In this document: positions 6,685-13,231 of the stretch, piece after piece
How the letters are laid out: every line of letters begins with the position of its first letter
Numbering within the stretch: the stretch's first letter is position 1
Source: UBA2256 sp964531105
GTDB taxonomy: Bacteria; Spirochaetota; Spirochaetia; Treponematales; Rectinemataceae
NCBI GenBank assembly: GCA_964531105.1
Contig: CAZHFN010000042.1
Location: 1 to 14,020, forward strand
Direction of reading: 5' to 3'
Length of the DNA: 14,020 nt
Made by a program: the position numbers and the translations under genes
Notes under the pieces: model-generated
The model's database searches: none
Seen by the model: the letters and a program-made list of their open reading frames with translations, nothing else
What the model was told of the DNA's origin: nothing

Positions 6685-7439
6685 AACAGTTCACTCGGCA
6701 TTTTGAATCATTTCCTGGCTCATTTGTCGTTATCGGAGGTACAGCCTGCGCAGCCGTACTAGAAGATGCAGGTCTTCCCTTCAGGACGACTAAAGACATC
6801 GATATTGTCCTCATTGCAGAAGCTCTCGATGAATCCTTCATGAAGGCGTTCTGGGTTTTTATTGAAGAAGGCCAGTATATGATAAGGGAGTCGGCTGGAA
6901 GCAAGAGACTTCTCTATCGTTTTGAAAAGCCACAAAAGCAAGGCTTTCCACCTTGCCTGGAGCTGTTCTCTCGCATCCCGATTGAGGACAATCAGTCATA
7001 TGGGCACAGGATGCAAATTAAAGTTTCAGGCACTCCACTATATCTTTCTGCCATTCTCATGGATGACGATTATTATCATTTCGTGGTGGAAGGCATACAG
7101 AGAATAGACGGCATTCCTTTTGCCGATGTCATCCATCTTATACCTTTAAAAGCAAAGGCTTGGCTTGATATGAATACTCGAAGAGCTTCAGGGGAAGCAG
7201 TTGATTCGCGAGATGTTGAAAAACACCGCAGGGACATACTCAGGCTATTCACAGTTATCGATCCTGGGACACAGGTGAAGTTATCAGAAAAAATTCGAGC
7301 TGACATTGCCACTTTTCTTTTTGAAGGTTTCAAGGACTGGGAGCCAAATATGAAAAGTCTGGGATTAGGCAACATTGGGCTTCTAGAAGTTGTACAGGGC
7401 CTTCGTGATTTGTACTTAAACGACAACACTAATTCTTAA
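6669..7439 (+). CDS. Nucleotidyltransferase-fold protein, putative type IV-like toxin
   Basis: This 256-residue protein has the signature of the Pol-beta-like nucleotidyltransferase superfamily: GGTA at residues 23-26, the acidic pair DID at 43-45 in TTKDIDIVL, and a candidate third acid in the strand LEL (E98). The second half has DDDYYHFV (132-139), LIPLKAKAWLD (157-167) and VDSRDVEKHRRDI (178-190), comparable with the helical lysine and KDxxDL region of AbiEii toxins. AbiEii/MenT-type toxins transfer nucleotides to RNA or protein targets; here the target is unknown. The ATG follows GGAGG by four bases and lies inside the 3' end of the regulator gene (16-base overlap, different frame). All catalytic motifs look intact, unlike the deleted abiEii at 5065. 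Toxicity is inferred from context. Confidence 0.82.
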   Translation: MVEGVEQFTRHFESFPGSFVVIGGTACAAVLEDAGLPFRTTKDIDIVLIAEALDESFMKAFWVFIEEGQYMIRESAGSKRLLYRFEKPQKQGFPPCLELFSRIPIEDNQSYGHRMQIKVSGTPLYLSAILMDDDYYHFVVEGIQRIDGIPFADVIHLIPLKAKAWLDMNTRRASGEAVDSRDVEKHRRDILRLFTVIDPGTQVKLSEKIRADIATFLFEGFKDWEPNMKSLGLGNIGLLEVVQGLRDLYLNDNTNS

Positions 7440-7531
7440 GTGTATGCAATATGTCTTCTATGCACTTCCACTTACGAGCGTATAACATGCTTCGAAACCT
7501 TTGAAATAGTCTTTGAAAAGATCCAAGCCTT

Positions 7532-8503
7532 TTACCATTTAAACCGCTCCTTAAGAAGATCATCCACGGCTTTGCGTACACGTTCATCGGTCTCATCCGC
7601 GAACTCCAAAGAAAGCGATAAAGGATCGGCAAGGCCATCTGTAGCAAGGGGTTTAGGGCTATATGACCAAATTTCCAATCGATCAGCATCGGGGTCAAAT
7701 TTGTCTTTATAATCGAGCTGGATAGGAAGATTTCTCAATTCGGCTGCTGATGTGGAGCAATACTTTATCGGTCCCTCATCCAGCGACGTTAGTACCGAAA
7801 GTGCACTTAATCCAGACGCTGTAAAGGAAAGTGGGATCTCAGACCTGGCAATAGGTAACGTTCGAAGCACTGGTGAGCTTAAATAGGGCAAAGCTTTTTG
7901 CCATAGTTCCGCGCTTTGATATCTAAAAGAGAGCAATTTTTTCTTCCCAGGCTCTGCAGAGGCCAGTCCAAGTGATATCAGCTGTGCCACCGCACGGCTT
8001 ATTGCTGAAGGACTGTAGCCAAATTTTCTGGCAAGCTCTCGAACGGAATAACCATCCAGCAGCTCTTTCTGCAGATGGTACAAAATGAGGAATTGGGCTA
8101 CAGGAAGTAGTTTATCGATATTTGCTTTAGGACCTGCATAACGTTCACGAAGATCGATTCCTAAAAACGGCAAGAAGAGCTGCGATCCTGGGACGATGAA
8201 TGAGACATGGGAGGTGATGAGTCGCTTTCTGTCCCATGACGAAAAGCCTGGAAGAATGAATACGGGCGTTTTGGAGAAGCTATCTTGTATAGCTACTGCA
8301 TGGCGAGTGATCTCTGCAGGTGTTAGGCGATCATCAGATCGGGAGATGGCCGCAAGTACAGTAATCCCATATAATGTAACCTCATAGAAATCATAGAGCT
8401 GCGCTAGAAGAAACTGTAGCTTTGAAGGCGCTTTTCGCAAGACAAATTCAGGTTTTGTCCCAAGCGTATTTTCAAGATACGAAGAAACACTGTCAATCCG
8501 CAT
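7532..8503 (-). CDS. Second winged-helix regulator, paralogue of the 5677-6684 product
   Basis: I start this 323-residue protein at the ATG at 8503, six bases after AAGGAG (8510-8515). Upstream ATGs at 8509 and 8545 are in frame, but the first abuts the ribosome-binding site and the second lies between the -35 and -10 elements. Residues about 128-196 are the winged helix (YSVRELARKFGYSPSAISRA, then GLASAEPGKKKLLSF). Alignment with the other regulator is clear: 11 of 20 identities between residues 100-119 here and 105-124 there, plus IWSYSP (278-283) and DPLSL...DERV (293-309). It faces the nucleotidyltransferase gene convergently, 92 bases apart, and has no nucleotidyltransferase gene of its own. 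It could be an orphan antitoxin, a second regulator of the same toxin, or a degenerate second module. Confidence 0.8.
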   Translation of the reverse strand: MRIDSVSSYLENTLGTKPEFVLRKAPSKLQFLLAQLYDFYEVTLYGITVLAAISRSDDRLTPAEITRHAVAIQDSFSKTPVFILPGFSSWDRKRLITSHVSFIVPGSQLFLPFLGIDLRERYAGPKANIDKLLPVAQFLILYHLQKELLDGYSVRELARKFGYSPSAISRAVAQLISLGLASAEPGKKKLLSFRYQSAELWQKALPYLSSPVLRTLPIARSEIPLSFTASGLSALSVLTSLDEGPIKYCSTSAAELRNLPIQLDYKDKFDPDADRLEIWSYSPKPLATDGLADPLSLSLEFADETDERVRKAVDDLLKERFKW

Positions 8504-8515
8504 TTTCATCTCCTT

Positions 8516-8576
8516 ATTGTTCCACCGATATACATTGTACTTCAATTAAAGCAACAATGCAAATACCTGGAACATT
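8516..8576 (-). promoter_or_regulatory. Four-half-site operator and promoter of the second regulator gene
   Basis: On the minus strand, TTGCAT (8557-8562) and TACAAT (8534-8539) are spaced by 17 bases. Two inverted repeats share one dyad centre at 8546: inner CATTGT/ACAATG (8533-8538, 8554-8559) and outer TGTTCCA/TGGAACA (8518-8524, 8568-8574). Read as half-sites, ATTGTTCCA, ATTGTACTT and their inverted counterparts lie 18 bases apart on each side. The inner pair sits on the -10 and the edge of the -35, the same architecture as upstream of the paralogue at 5677 but with a different half-site sequence. Confidence 0.65.
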
Positions 8577-8936
8577 TTTATTTCTGGCTACTTTCTTAAA
8601 TGTTATAGCCGACGAGAAATTGCTGATTCTATGAATATTCGAATACCAACCAGAAACGAAGATGAGGATAGAGCCCTCTTGTATTAACTAAAACGTGAAT
8701 CGCCCCGGGTTTATCGGAGACCGCAATCTGTTAGAGAATATGGTCCTAGGTATTCGCTTGAGGATTGAAGAGCCTGTACGTAGTAAACCCCATTCTGCAA
8801 ATAAAGAGAAAACCGACGCATTCCACCTCCTGTGATTGGCTGTCTATCTGACAGTCCCATCTGACACTAGAGTTTAGAACGACGCCGGTCATCCGGTGGC
8901 CGTAAGTTAATTACTTACCAAAAATAACTTTACTAA
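8577..8936. other. Intergenic stretch between second regulator and tRNA-Lys
   Basis: Apart from the integrase-like remnant (8711-8821), I see no coding region. Small inverted repeats occur at 8902-8918 (GTAAGT/ACTTAC) and in CTGTC/GACAG near 8840-8855, close to the tRNA-proximal repeat; they could be recombinase arm sites or chance. Confidence 0.5.
8711..8821 (-). pseudogene. Possible N-terminal remnant of a tyrosine recombinase/integrase
   Basis: A 36-codon frame starts at ATG 8821, four bases after a perfect AGGAGG (within 8825-8831), and stops at a TAA at 8711-8713. It begins MRRFSLYLQNGVYYVQ, which resembles the first strand of the arm-binding region in many tyrosine recombinases (R-x-F-S-L-Y-K-R-G-x-x-Y-Y-V-x-F). 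After that the match fades, and I found no catalytic R-H-x-x-R...Y part nearby. Its place next to the tRNA-Lys 3' end, reading away from it, is where an integrase gene of a tRNA-targeting element would lie. It could alternatively be an unrelated small protein; the match is short and made by eye. Confidence 0.4.
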
Positions 8937-8978
8937 TGAGCCGCACTGGATTCGAACCAGTGACCCACGCCTTAAAAG
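8926..8978. repeat. tRNA-proximal direct repeat (candidate att site)
   Basis: This is the partner of 5402-5454: 52 of 53 bases are identical. It comprises the 3' 42 bases of tRNA-Lys, ending in the anticodon loop, and 11 bases of downstream flank. Identity ends abruptly on both sides. Confidence 0.85.
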
Positions 8979-9009
8979 GGCGTTGCTCTGCCAACTGAGC
9001 TAGCGGCCC
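8937..9009 (-). tRNA. tRNA-Lys(UUU)
   Basis: The 73-base cloverleaf reads on the minus strand from G at 9009. The acceptor stem pairs GGGCCGC with GCGGCTC (one G-U), followed by discriminator A at 8937; CCA is not encoded. The D-arm is GCTCAGTTGGCAGAGC, the anticodon stem-loop is ACGCC-CTTTTAA-GGCGT giving anticodon UUU (Lys), and the T-arm is CACTGGTTCGAATCCAGTG. It looks fully functional. Its 3' part is duplicated at 5402-5454, marking it as the probable integration target of the adjacent island. Confidence 0.96.
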
Positions 9010-9019
9010 GGGGAGACTT

Positions 9020-9049
9020 ACAGTACCTAAAATTGGCCTTTGCTGTCAA
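9020..9049 (-). promoter_or_regulatory. Candidate promoter of tRNA-Lys
   Basis: On the minus strand a perfect TTGACA (9044-9049) is followed after 18 bases by TACTGT (9020-9025), a weak -10. Transcription would begin close to 9013, a few bases upstream of the mature tRNA 5' end at 9009. Confidence 0.5.
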
Positions 9050-9142
9050 TCGGGGACTGTCTCGGGCATGGACTGACCACCTACGCTGGCTACCTTATTT
9101 GGATGTCAGGATGGCATTGAGCAAACTCATATTCCCTGTAGT

Positions 9143-9178
9143 AAAAAGGCAGCCCGCGCCCAAAGGGGGCGGGCTGCC
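9143..9178 (-). terminator. Rho-independent terminator of the 9225-11665 operon
   Basis: A long GC-rich hairpin (9148-9178; arms GGCAGCCCGC and GCGGGCTGCC, extended by CCC/GGG with one bulged base) is followed on the minus strand by five T residues (9143-9147). It lies 47 bases past the stop of the lipoprotein gene at 9225. Confidence 0.9.
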
Positions 9179-9224
9179 AGACTAAATAAAACAAGGCTTG
9201 GCTAAATCAGCTTTGCGCTGCCAC

Positions 9225-10790
9225 TCATGGCGAATAGCTAGCTACTACCGAGAAGCCTCCCTTGGTTCTCGGCGTCCAGGGGGAGACGGCATTCCTGGGC
9301 TGGTTGTCGATAATGTCACCATCGCTGAATTTTCCATTCCGGTCCACATCCACCACCACATCGAAATCCCCCAGTTTGAGGCCACCGTTGGTCTCGTCGG
9401 CGTCACCGTCGGACCTCCAAATAGTCTGCTGGCCGCAGCCGTTGTAGCAGCTGTACTGGACAGGTAGAGTGATCTTGTTGAATCCCCAATTGGGAGATGC
9501 TGCAATCGGCTCGCCCTCAGGGTACGGGTTCGTCTTAGCTACTTCGGTATCGATGATGTAAACATCCACATAGGATCCGTAGTAAACACTAGCCTCATTT
9601 AGTCCCGGGTTGGGGTTGGAGCCCCAAGAGTCCCATTGTATGTAAGGATTCCATGTGGCTTTTACACCGTAGCCACCGAACTCCCAATCCCATGCGTATT
9701 GAGTATCGTTCCCATCGATCTTGAACTCGTCCCGGTAGTCATAATCATAATCCCAGGTCGTGTAGTTGTATTTATATACGCCGCCCGAGGCTATATTGGC
9801 AGGGGCGTACTCAACTGTGGTGATGGGCGGGGGTGGCGGATACCTGACGACAAAGCCCGGTACCATGTTGCCGTCTATACCATCCAGGTAGTAGTCATCG
9901 GTGCCTTCCTTCTTCAGATTGTACTTACTGTTATTGTCCACATCGACGATGACACTAAAGGCTTTGCCTTGAGCTTTTGTAGGAATGCTAGTCCAAGAAT
10001 TACCATCTGGCGTTAGATCTTTTCCATTAAGTTCAGGCTGAGAAGTATCAAGTAGTACGCCCTTTGTAAGCTCATCGACGGTACAGTCCTTATAGAAGAT
10101 GACGTTGGCGATATCGTCGCCATCTTCGTAGGCCGATCCCTTGGCCGACACTACGTAGACTCTGGCCTTTTTGGTTTCGGGAACCTGAGGCGGCAGGTCA
10201 TCCAGATTGAACACCTGCACCCAAAGTTCTTCACCCGCGGCGAATGAGTTTTCCAATTGAATTTCTGGCACTGAAGCTGTGCCAAGGTTCTTGCCCACAA
10301 TCACGATGGGTTGGGGACGCGTAATATCAGTATTATAGACAATAAAGAAAGGCAGCTTGAAATCGGTTTTATCCCCTGAATCCAGGGCTACTACCCTCAC
10401 ATTGAAGGCGCTCAATCCTAAGTCCGTATCCGAAGGGAGTGTGAGCTTCTTCGTTGTCCTATCCACCTTGAACCCCACATCGTACCAGAGGGGGCTGGGC
10501 ATAATGATACCGTCGCTGTCGGCCTGGGCGGTGAGCATCGTTATGAGTTTTCCTTCAGGATCCAGGCATTCGACCTGATACATGCCCTTGGCCTTTAGGC
10601 CTTGCACCTCCACGAAGAGGGTGTCGTTGGGCTGGAGTTTGTTGGTCTTTTGCTTGCTGGAGTTATAAAGCTGTATGAGCGCGATGTTCCTAGTCCTGCT
10701 GGCGATAAAAGTAGTGATCATATCGCAGGATCCCAGGAGCAGGATGCAGAGGATCGCCAGGCAGAGAGCGCTAGTTCTTGGCTTGTTCAT
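9225..10790 (-). CDS. Aromatic-rich lipoprotein with duplicated DVDxN motif
   Basis: This 521-residue protein begins with a lipoprotein signal peptide, lipobox LLGSC with Cys at residue 22. The start has AAGGAGGG five bases upstream, overlapping the stop of the preceding gene. Residues about 40-170 look beta-rich and may be immunoglobulin-like. A motif of form F-x-V-x-VDVD-x-N-x-K occurs twice, near residue 276 (FSVIVDVDNNSKY) and near 476 (FDVVVDVDRNGKFSDGD); the second resembles a calcium-binding DxDxNG loop. Between them lie a PPPPP linker and a Trp/Tyr-rich stretch (about 340-400). I recognise no enzyme domain. It is the second gene of an operon, 11 bases after the predicted outer-membrane protein gene, and a strong terminator follows. 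The likely location is lipid-anchored in the outer membrane or at the surface; function unknown. Confidence 0.85.
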   Translation of the reverse strand: MNKPRTSALCLAILCILLLGSCDMITTFIASRTRNIALIQLYNSSKQKTNKLQPNDTLFVEVQGLKAKGMYQVECLDPEGKLITMLTAQADSDGIIMPSPLWYDVGFKVDRTTKKLTLPSDTDLGLSAFNVRVVALDSGDKTDFKLPFFIVYNTDITRPQPIVIVGKNLGTASVPEIQLENSFAAGEELWVQVFNLDDLPPQVPETKKARVYVVSAKGSAYEDGDDIANVIFYKDCTVDELTKGVLLDTSQPELNGKDLTPDGNSWTSIPTKAQGKAFSVIVDVDNNSKYNLKKEGTDDYYLDGIDGNMVPGFVVRYPPPPPITTVEYAPANIASGGVYKYNYTTWDYDYDYRDEFKIDGNDTQYAWDWEFGGYGVKATWNPYIQWDSWGSNPNPGLNEASVYYGSYVDVYIIDTEVAKTNPYPEGEPIAASPNWGFNKITLPVQYSCYNGCGQQTIWRSDGDADETNGGLKLGDFDVVVDVDRNGKFSDGDIIDNQPRNAVSPWTPRTKGGFSVVASYSP

Positions 10791-10801
10791 GGCGGCCCTC
10801 C

Positions 10802-11665
10802 TTAGCGTGCCTGGGCTTTGTTGCCCAGGCGAATGTCGATTGCGAGCGTGGCCAAGTAATTAGCGTTGGCCAGATCCACGAGCGATGATGCGTACTGATC
10901 GATAATGTTGTCGCTGTCAGCGGTTTGCAGGCTTATGTTGAACATGCCGACTCCTAAGGATACGAAGCCCAATCGCAGCTTGACACCTATGTTCAGTACC
11001 TCATTGCTGTCCACTTTGGGATTGAATCCCTGCAGTTCCGCGAAGCCGTAGAGGAAATTGAAGAGGTTGAGATCGGCTCCCCCTGAGAACATATAGGTTC
11101 CCATCTCATTCTCGTTCATGATGGTTTCGGCGACTGCAGTTACCGAGAACAGCATTTTTTTTGTAAAGATTGGTATTGTCGAGGTAACGGAAAGGTAGGG
11201 GTTGAAGAGGATGTCGTTTCTGTCCTCAAACTTGTTGTCCACCAGGGACACGGCGTTGACGCCTATGGCAGCCTGGGGTAAGAGATAATCGCCCAGATTC
11301 AAGAAGCGCGCCTTGAGATGGAAGCTGTCCATCGCTAGATTGCTAAGCATGAAATCCGCCCAGACAATCTGCCTACGCGTGTATCCCATTTCCACATCAT
11401 CGGATGTCCCCGCCATGAGGGATAATGAGGTGGAGTAGAGATCGACCCCTTGAAGTGTTCCAGCTGGCTGGCCCATAAAACCGAAGAAAAAATTGGTTTT
11501 GCCCAGGGTGGTTGCCTTGGGTACGGTTATTATGCCGTTTTCGCCCCAGCGCATCACCGGCGCGACAGTTCGCTTGAAAAGCGCGAATTCCCTGTCCTCT
11601 GTTTGCGCTGTGACAATGCAGACAAATAATGCGAGTGCGGCAATCACCAGCAATCGCTTTTTCAT
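10802..11665 (-). CDS. Predicted outer-membrane protein
   Basis: I start this 287-residue protein at 11665, where AAGGAGG (11670-11676) precedes the ATG of a clean signal peptide: MKKRLLVIAALALFVCIVTAQ, split here only by its cleavage after AQ near residue 21. An ATG at 11686 is in frame but would place the ribosome-binding site inside the coding region. The mature protein consists of short alternating strands rich in Gly, Phe and Leu (TNFFFGFMGQPAG, LGVGMFNISL), as in an outer-membrane barrel. It ends in charged residues (LGNKAQAR) rather than a terminal Phe, so the barrel call is not certain. It is first in an operon with the lipoprotein gene starting 11 bases later, and has its own TTGACA promoter. 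Family not recognised. Confidence 0.8.
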   Translation of the reverse strand: MKKRLLVIAALALFVCIVTAQTEDREFALFKRTVAPVMRWGENGIITVPKATTLGKTNFFFGFMGQPAGTLQGVDLYSTSLSLMAGTSDDVEMGYTRRQIVWADFMLSNLAMDSFHLKARFLNLGDYLLPQAAIGVNAVSLVDNKFEDRNDILFNPYLSVTSTIPIFTKKMLFSVTAVAETIMNENEMGTYMFSGGADLNLFNFLYGFAELQGFNPKVDSNEVLNIGVKLRLGFVSLGVGMFNISLQTADSDNIIDQYASSLVDLANANYLATLAIDIRLGNKAQAR

Positions 11666-11722
11666 ACTACCTCCTTGGCTCTCCATAAGACTGACCGCAC
11701 AACGCAGTCAATCCTAAGTTGA

Positions 11723-11775
11723 AGTCTAGGCAGGAAGCCATTCTTGTCAATGAATTTAGTTGATTTATTCAACTA
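11723..11775 (-). promoter_or_regulatory. Promoter with upstream palindrome for the 9225-11665 operon
   Basis: On the minus strand a perfect TTGACA (11745-11750) and TAGACT (11723-11728) are spaced by 16 bases. Six bases upstream of the -35 lies a perfect inverted repeat TAGTTGA-TTTAT-TCAACTA (11757-11775). Its position suggests an activator or repressor site; it is AT-rich with no T-tract, so it is not a good terminator for the gene ending at 11836. Confidence 0.6.
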
Positions 11776-11835
11776 ATGTGTGAATGGGGTGCAGAGGGTG
11801 GCGCCAAGATTTGTGGGTTCTCGGAGCTTATACTT

Positions 11836-12978
11836 TTAAAGGCGCAGGGCAGCCTGGATGGCAATGCCTGTCCGATCCCTGGTTTCGTCTACGCGCTCGT
11901 TAAATAGGGCGACATCCAGCTCGATCAGGACTAGGTCCAATCCCAGGCCGAAGGACAGAAGTCCTTTATTGAAGCCCGTCCGCAGCATAAGGAACTTACC
12001 AAAATTGAACTCAACCCCAGCATGGAGCGTTTTAAAGGATGCGGAAAAGTCTTTTTGAATGCCCTCTAGATAATGTTCAGGATCGTCGGATTCCAGGTAT
12101 ATCGATGTGGTGAGGAATTTGGATTGATTGAAGGTGAATCCCAGGCCTACAGAATATTGGGGCTTCTGAAGATAGATGGTATCGCCAGTGAAGGGCAGAT
12201 AATAGGATTCCACTATGCCGCTGATGCTGGTTTCACCCATCACAAAGCTGTCGCCGTAGTCCCTCACCATCATGCCCAGGGAAAAACCGCCGGTTTTAAG
12301 CACAATCCCTGCATCCACGGCGACTCCGGCTCCGCCCAACAACTCAAGGCCTGCTAATTGGGCGTTATAGCCGCTCTGGGTGAGGTACGCAGTGGCCAGG
12401 TCGGCAAAAAGCCAATCGGATGAAGAATCGAGTCTGTAGAATCCCCGCACATCTGCGCCTATCGTCAGGGTGAAAGGACCCAGGGATACAGGCCAGGCAA
12501 AGCCTAGTATGGCACTGGCTTCGTTTTTTATGCCCGCCGATGCTGTGTCGTAGTTTGAGCCCGAAGCGACGGCTTCCGATACGAGGGTAAGTCCTAATCC
12601 GAGACCTTCGCCCGCCCAGCCCATGCCGAAGGATATTCCTGCTCCCAAGTCATTAGTTGCTAATTTTCGCCCCAGATAGTCCTGCGCCACTGCGAGGTCT
12701 TCTTTGCCCTGAACAATGTCTGCAAGCGCGCGTATATTGGCCGGGGAAGGATCTGTATAGCCCCAGGCTGCGACATCCGCCAGCGTTATGCTCCTTTTTT
12801 CAGCGAATCCTGCGGGATTGCCGAAGAAACTCTGGTAGCCCCGAGAGAAGACCTTGAAGCTCCCGCCCATACCCATGGAGCGGGCATCTTTGGGTACAAG
12901 GCCTTGTATGCTGTTCTGTGCGAGCAGGCCGGCTATGAGGAAAAATGTCATAGAAGCCAGTGCCAGCAACCGCCGCAT
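11836..12978 (-). CDS. FadL/PorV-like outer-membrane protein
   Basis: This 380-residue protein has a signal peptide (about residues 1-21, cleavage after LLAQ) and an ATG eight bases after AGGAGGT (12987-12993). Residues 31-60 carry the pattern seen at the start of FadL, PorV and spirochaetal UPF0164-type proteins: DARSMGMGG (31-39) and, 15 residues later, NPAG (54-57). The rest is a series of Gly-rich amphipathic strands with names such as GLGLGLTL and LTIGADVRGFYRL, as in a large barrel, ending in RTGIAIQAALRL. A paralogue lies directly upstream (13232 onward). FadL-type proteins pass hydrophobic compounds through the outer membrane; the substrate here is unknown and the family call rests on motif and architecture only. 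Confidence 0.8.
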   Translation of the reverse strand: MRRLLALASMTFFLIAGLLAQNSIQGLVPKDARSMGMGGSFKVFSRGYQSFFGNPAGFAEKRSITLADVAAWGYTDPSPANIRALADIVQGKEDLAVAQDYLGRKLATNDLGAGISFGMGWAGEGLGLGLTLVSEAVASGSNYDTASAGIKNEASAILGFAWPVSLGPFTLTIGADVRGFYRLDSSSDWLFADLATAYLTQSGYNAQLAGLELLGGAGVAVDAGIVLKTGGFSLGMMVRDYGDSFVMGETSISGIVESYYLPFTGDTIYLQKPQYSVGLGFTFNQSKFLTTSIYLESDDPEHYLEGIQKDFSASFKTLHAGVEFNFGKFLMLRTGFNKGLLSFGLGLDLVLIELDVALFNERVDETRDRTGIAIQAALRL

Positions 12979-13168
12979 GGACCAGTACCTCCTGGGTAGA
13001 AAATTATTATCTGTGCGTGTAGGCAGTACTATCAGCTGGTAGTAAAAAGACCGCCTTTTCAGTATCGGCCAAATCCAAGGCCGCGTTGAGCCACGATTTT
13101 TTTAGCTCCCCTACTTTAATTAACCTCCGACGCGCCTCCTTGAAATGATGCAGCGCCGAGTACACAAC

Positions 13169-13200
13169 AAAAAGGCTGCCTGGGCAACGCCCAGGCAGCC
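13169..13200 (-). terminator. Rho-independent terminator of the upstream paralogue gene
   Basis: A perfect 12-bp stem (13174-13185 and 13189-13200; GGCTGCCTGGGC / GCCCAGGCAGCC) with a three-base loop is followed on the minus strand by five T residues (13169-13173). It sits 31 bases past the stop at 13232, so the gene at 12978 probably has its own promoter in 12994-13168, where I could not find a convincing one. Confidence 0.92.
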
Positions 13201-13231
13201 TTCTATTCACGTATACTTATAACACAATGCG

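Larger units (their letters stand above)
5402..8978. mobile_element. Candidate tRNA-Lys-integrated island carrying a regulator/nucleotidyltransferase locus
   Basis: The segment between the 53-bp direct repeats holds a winged-helix regulator gene, an overlapping nucleotidyltransferase gene, a convergent paralogue of the regulator, and an integrase-like N-terminal remnant next to the tRNA end. One repeat is the 3' part of an intact tRNA-Lys gene, the classic target of tyrosine recombinases. No complete integrase is present, so the element looks immobile now or depends on recombination supplied elsewhere. Exact crossover points within the repeats cannot be fixed from sequence alone. Confidence 0.6.

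Noticed and set aside
7440..7531. Possible bidirectional terminator between the convergent nucleotidyltransferase and regulator genes
   Set aside because: Only a weak AAAAG/CTTTT pairing is present, with no GC-rich stem.
8902..8918. GTAAGT/ACTTAC inverted repeat just past the tRNA-Lys 3' end, considered as a tRNA terminator
   Set aside because: The stem is short and AT-rich and no T-tract follows on the minus strand.
13007..13210. A 67-codon minus-strand open frame between the two FadL-like genes
   Set aside because: It runs through the perfect hairpin terminator at 13169-13200 and has no recognisable protein features.
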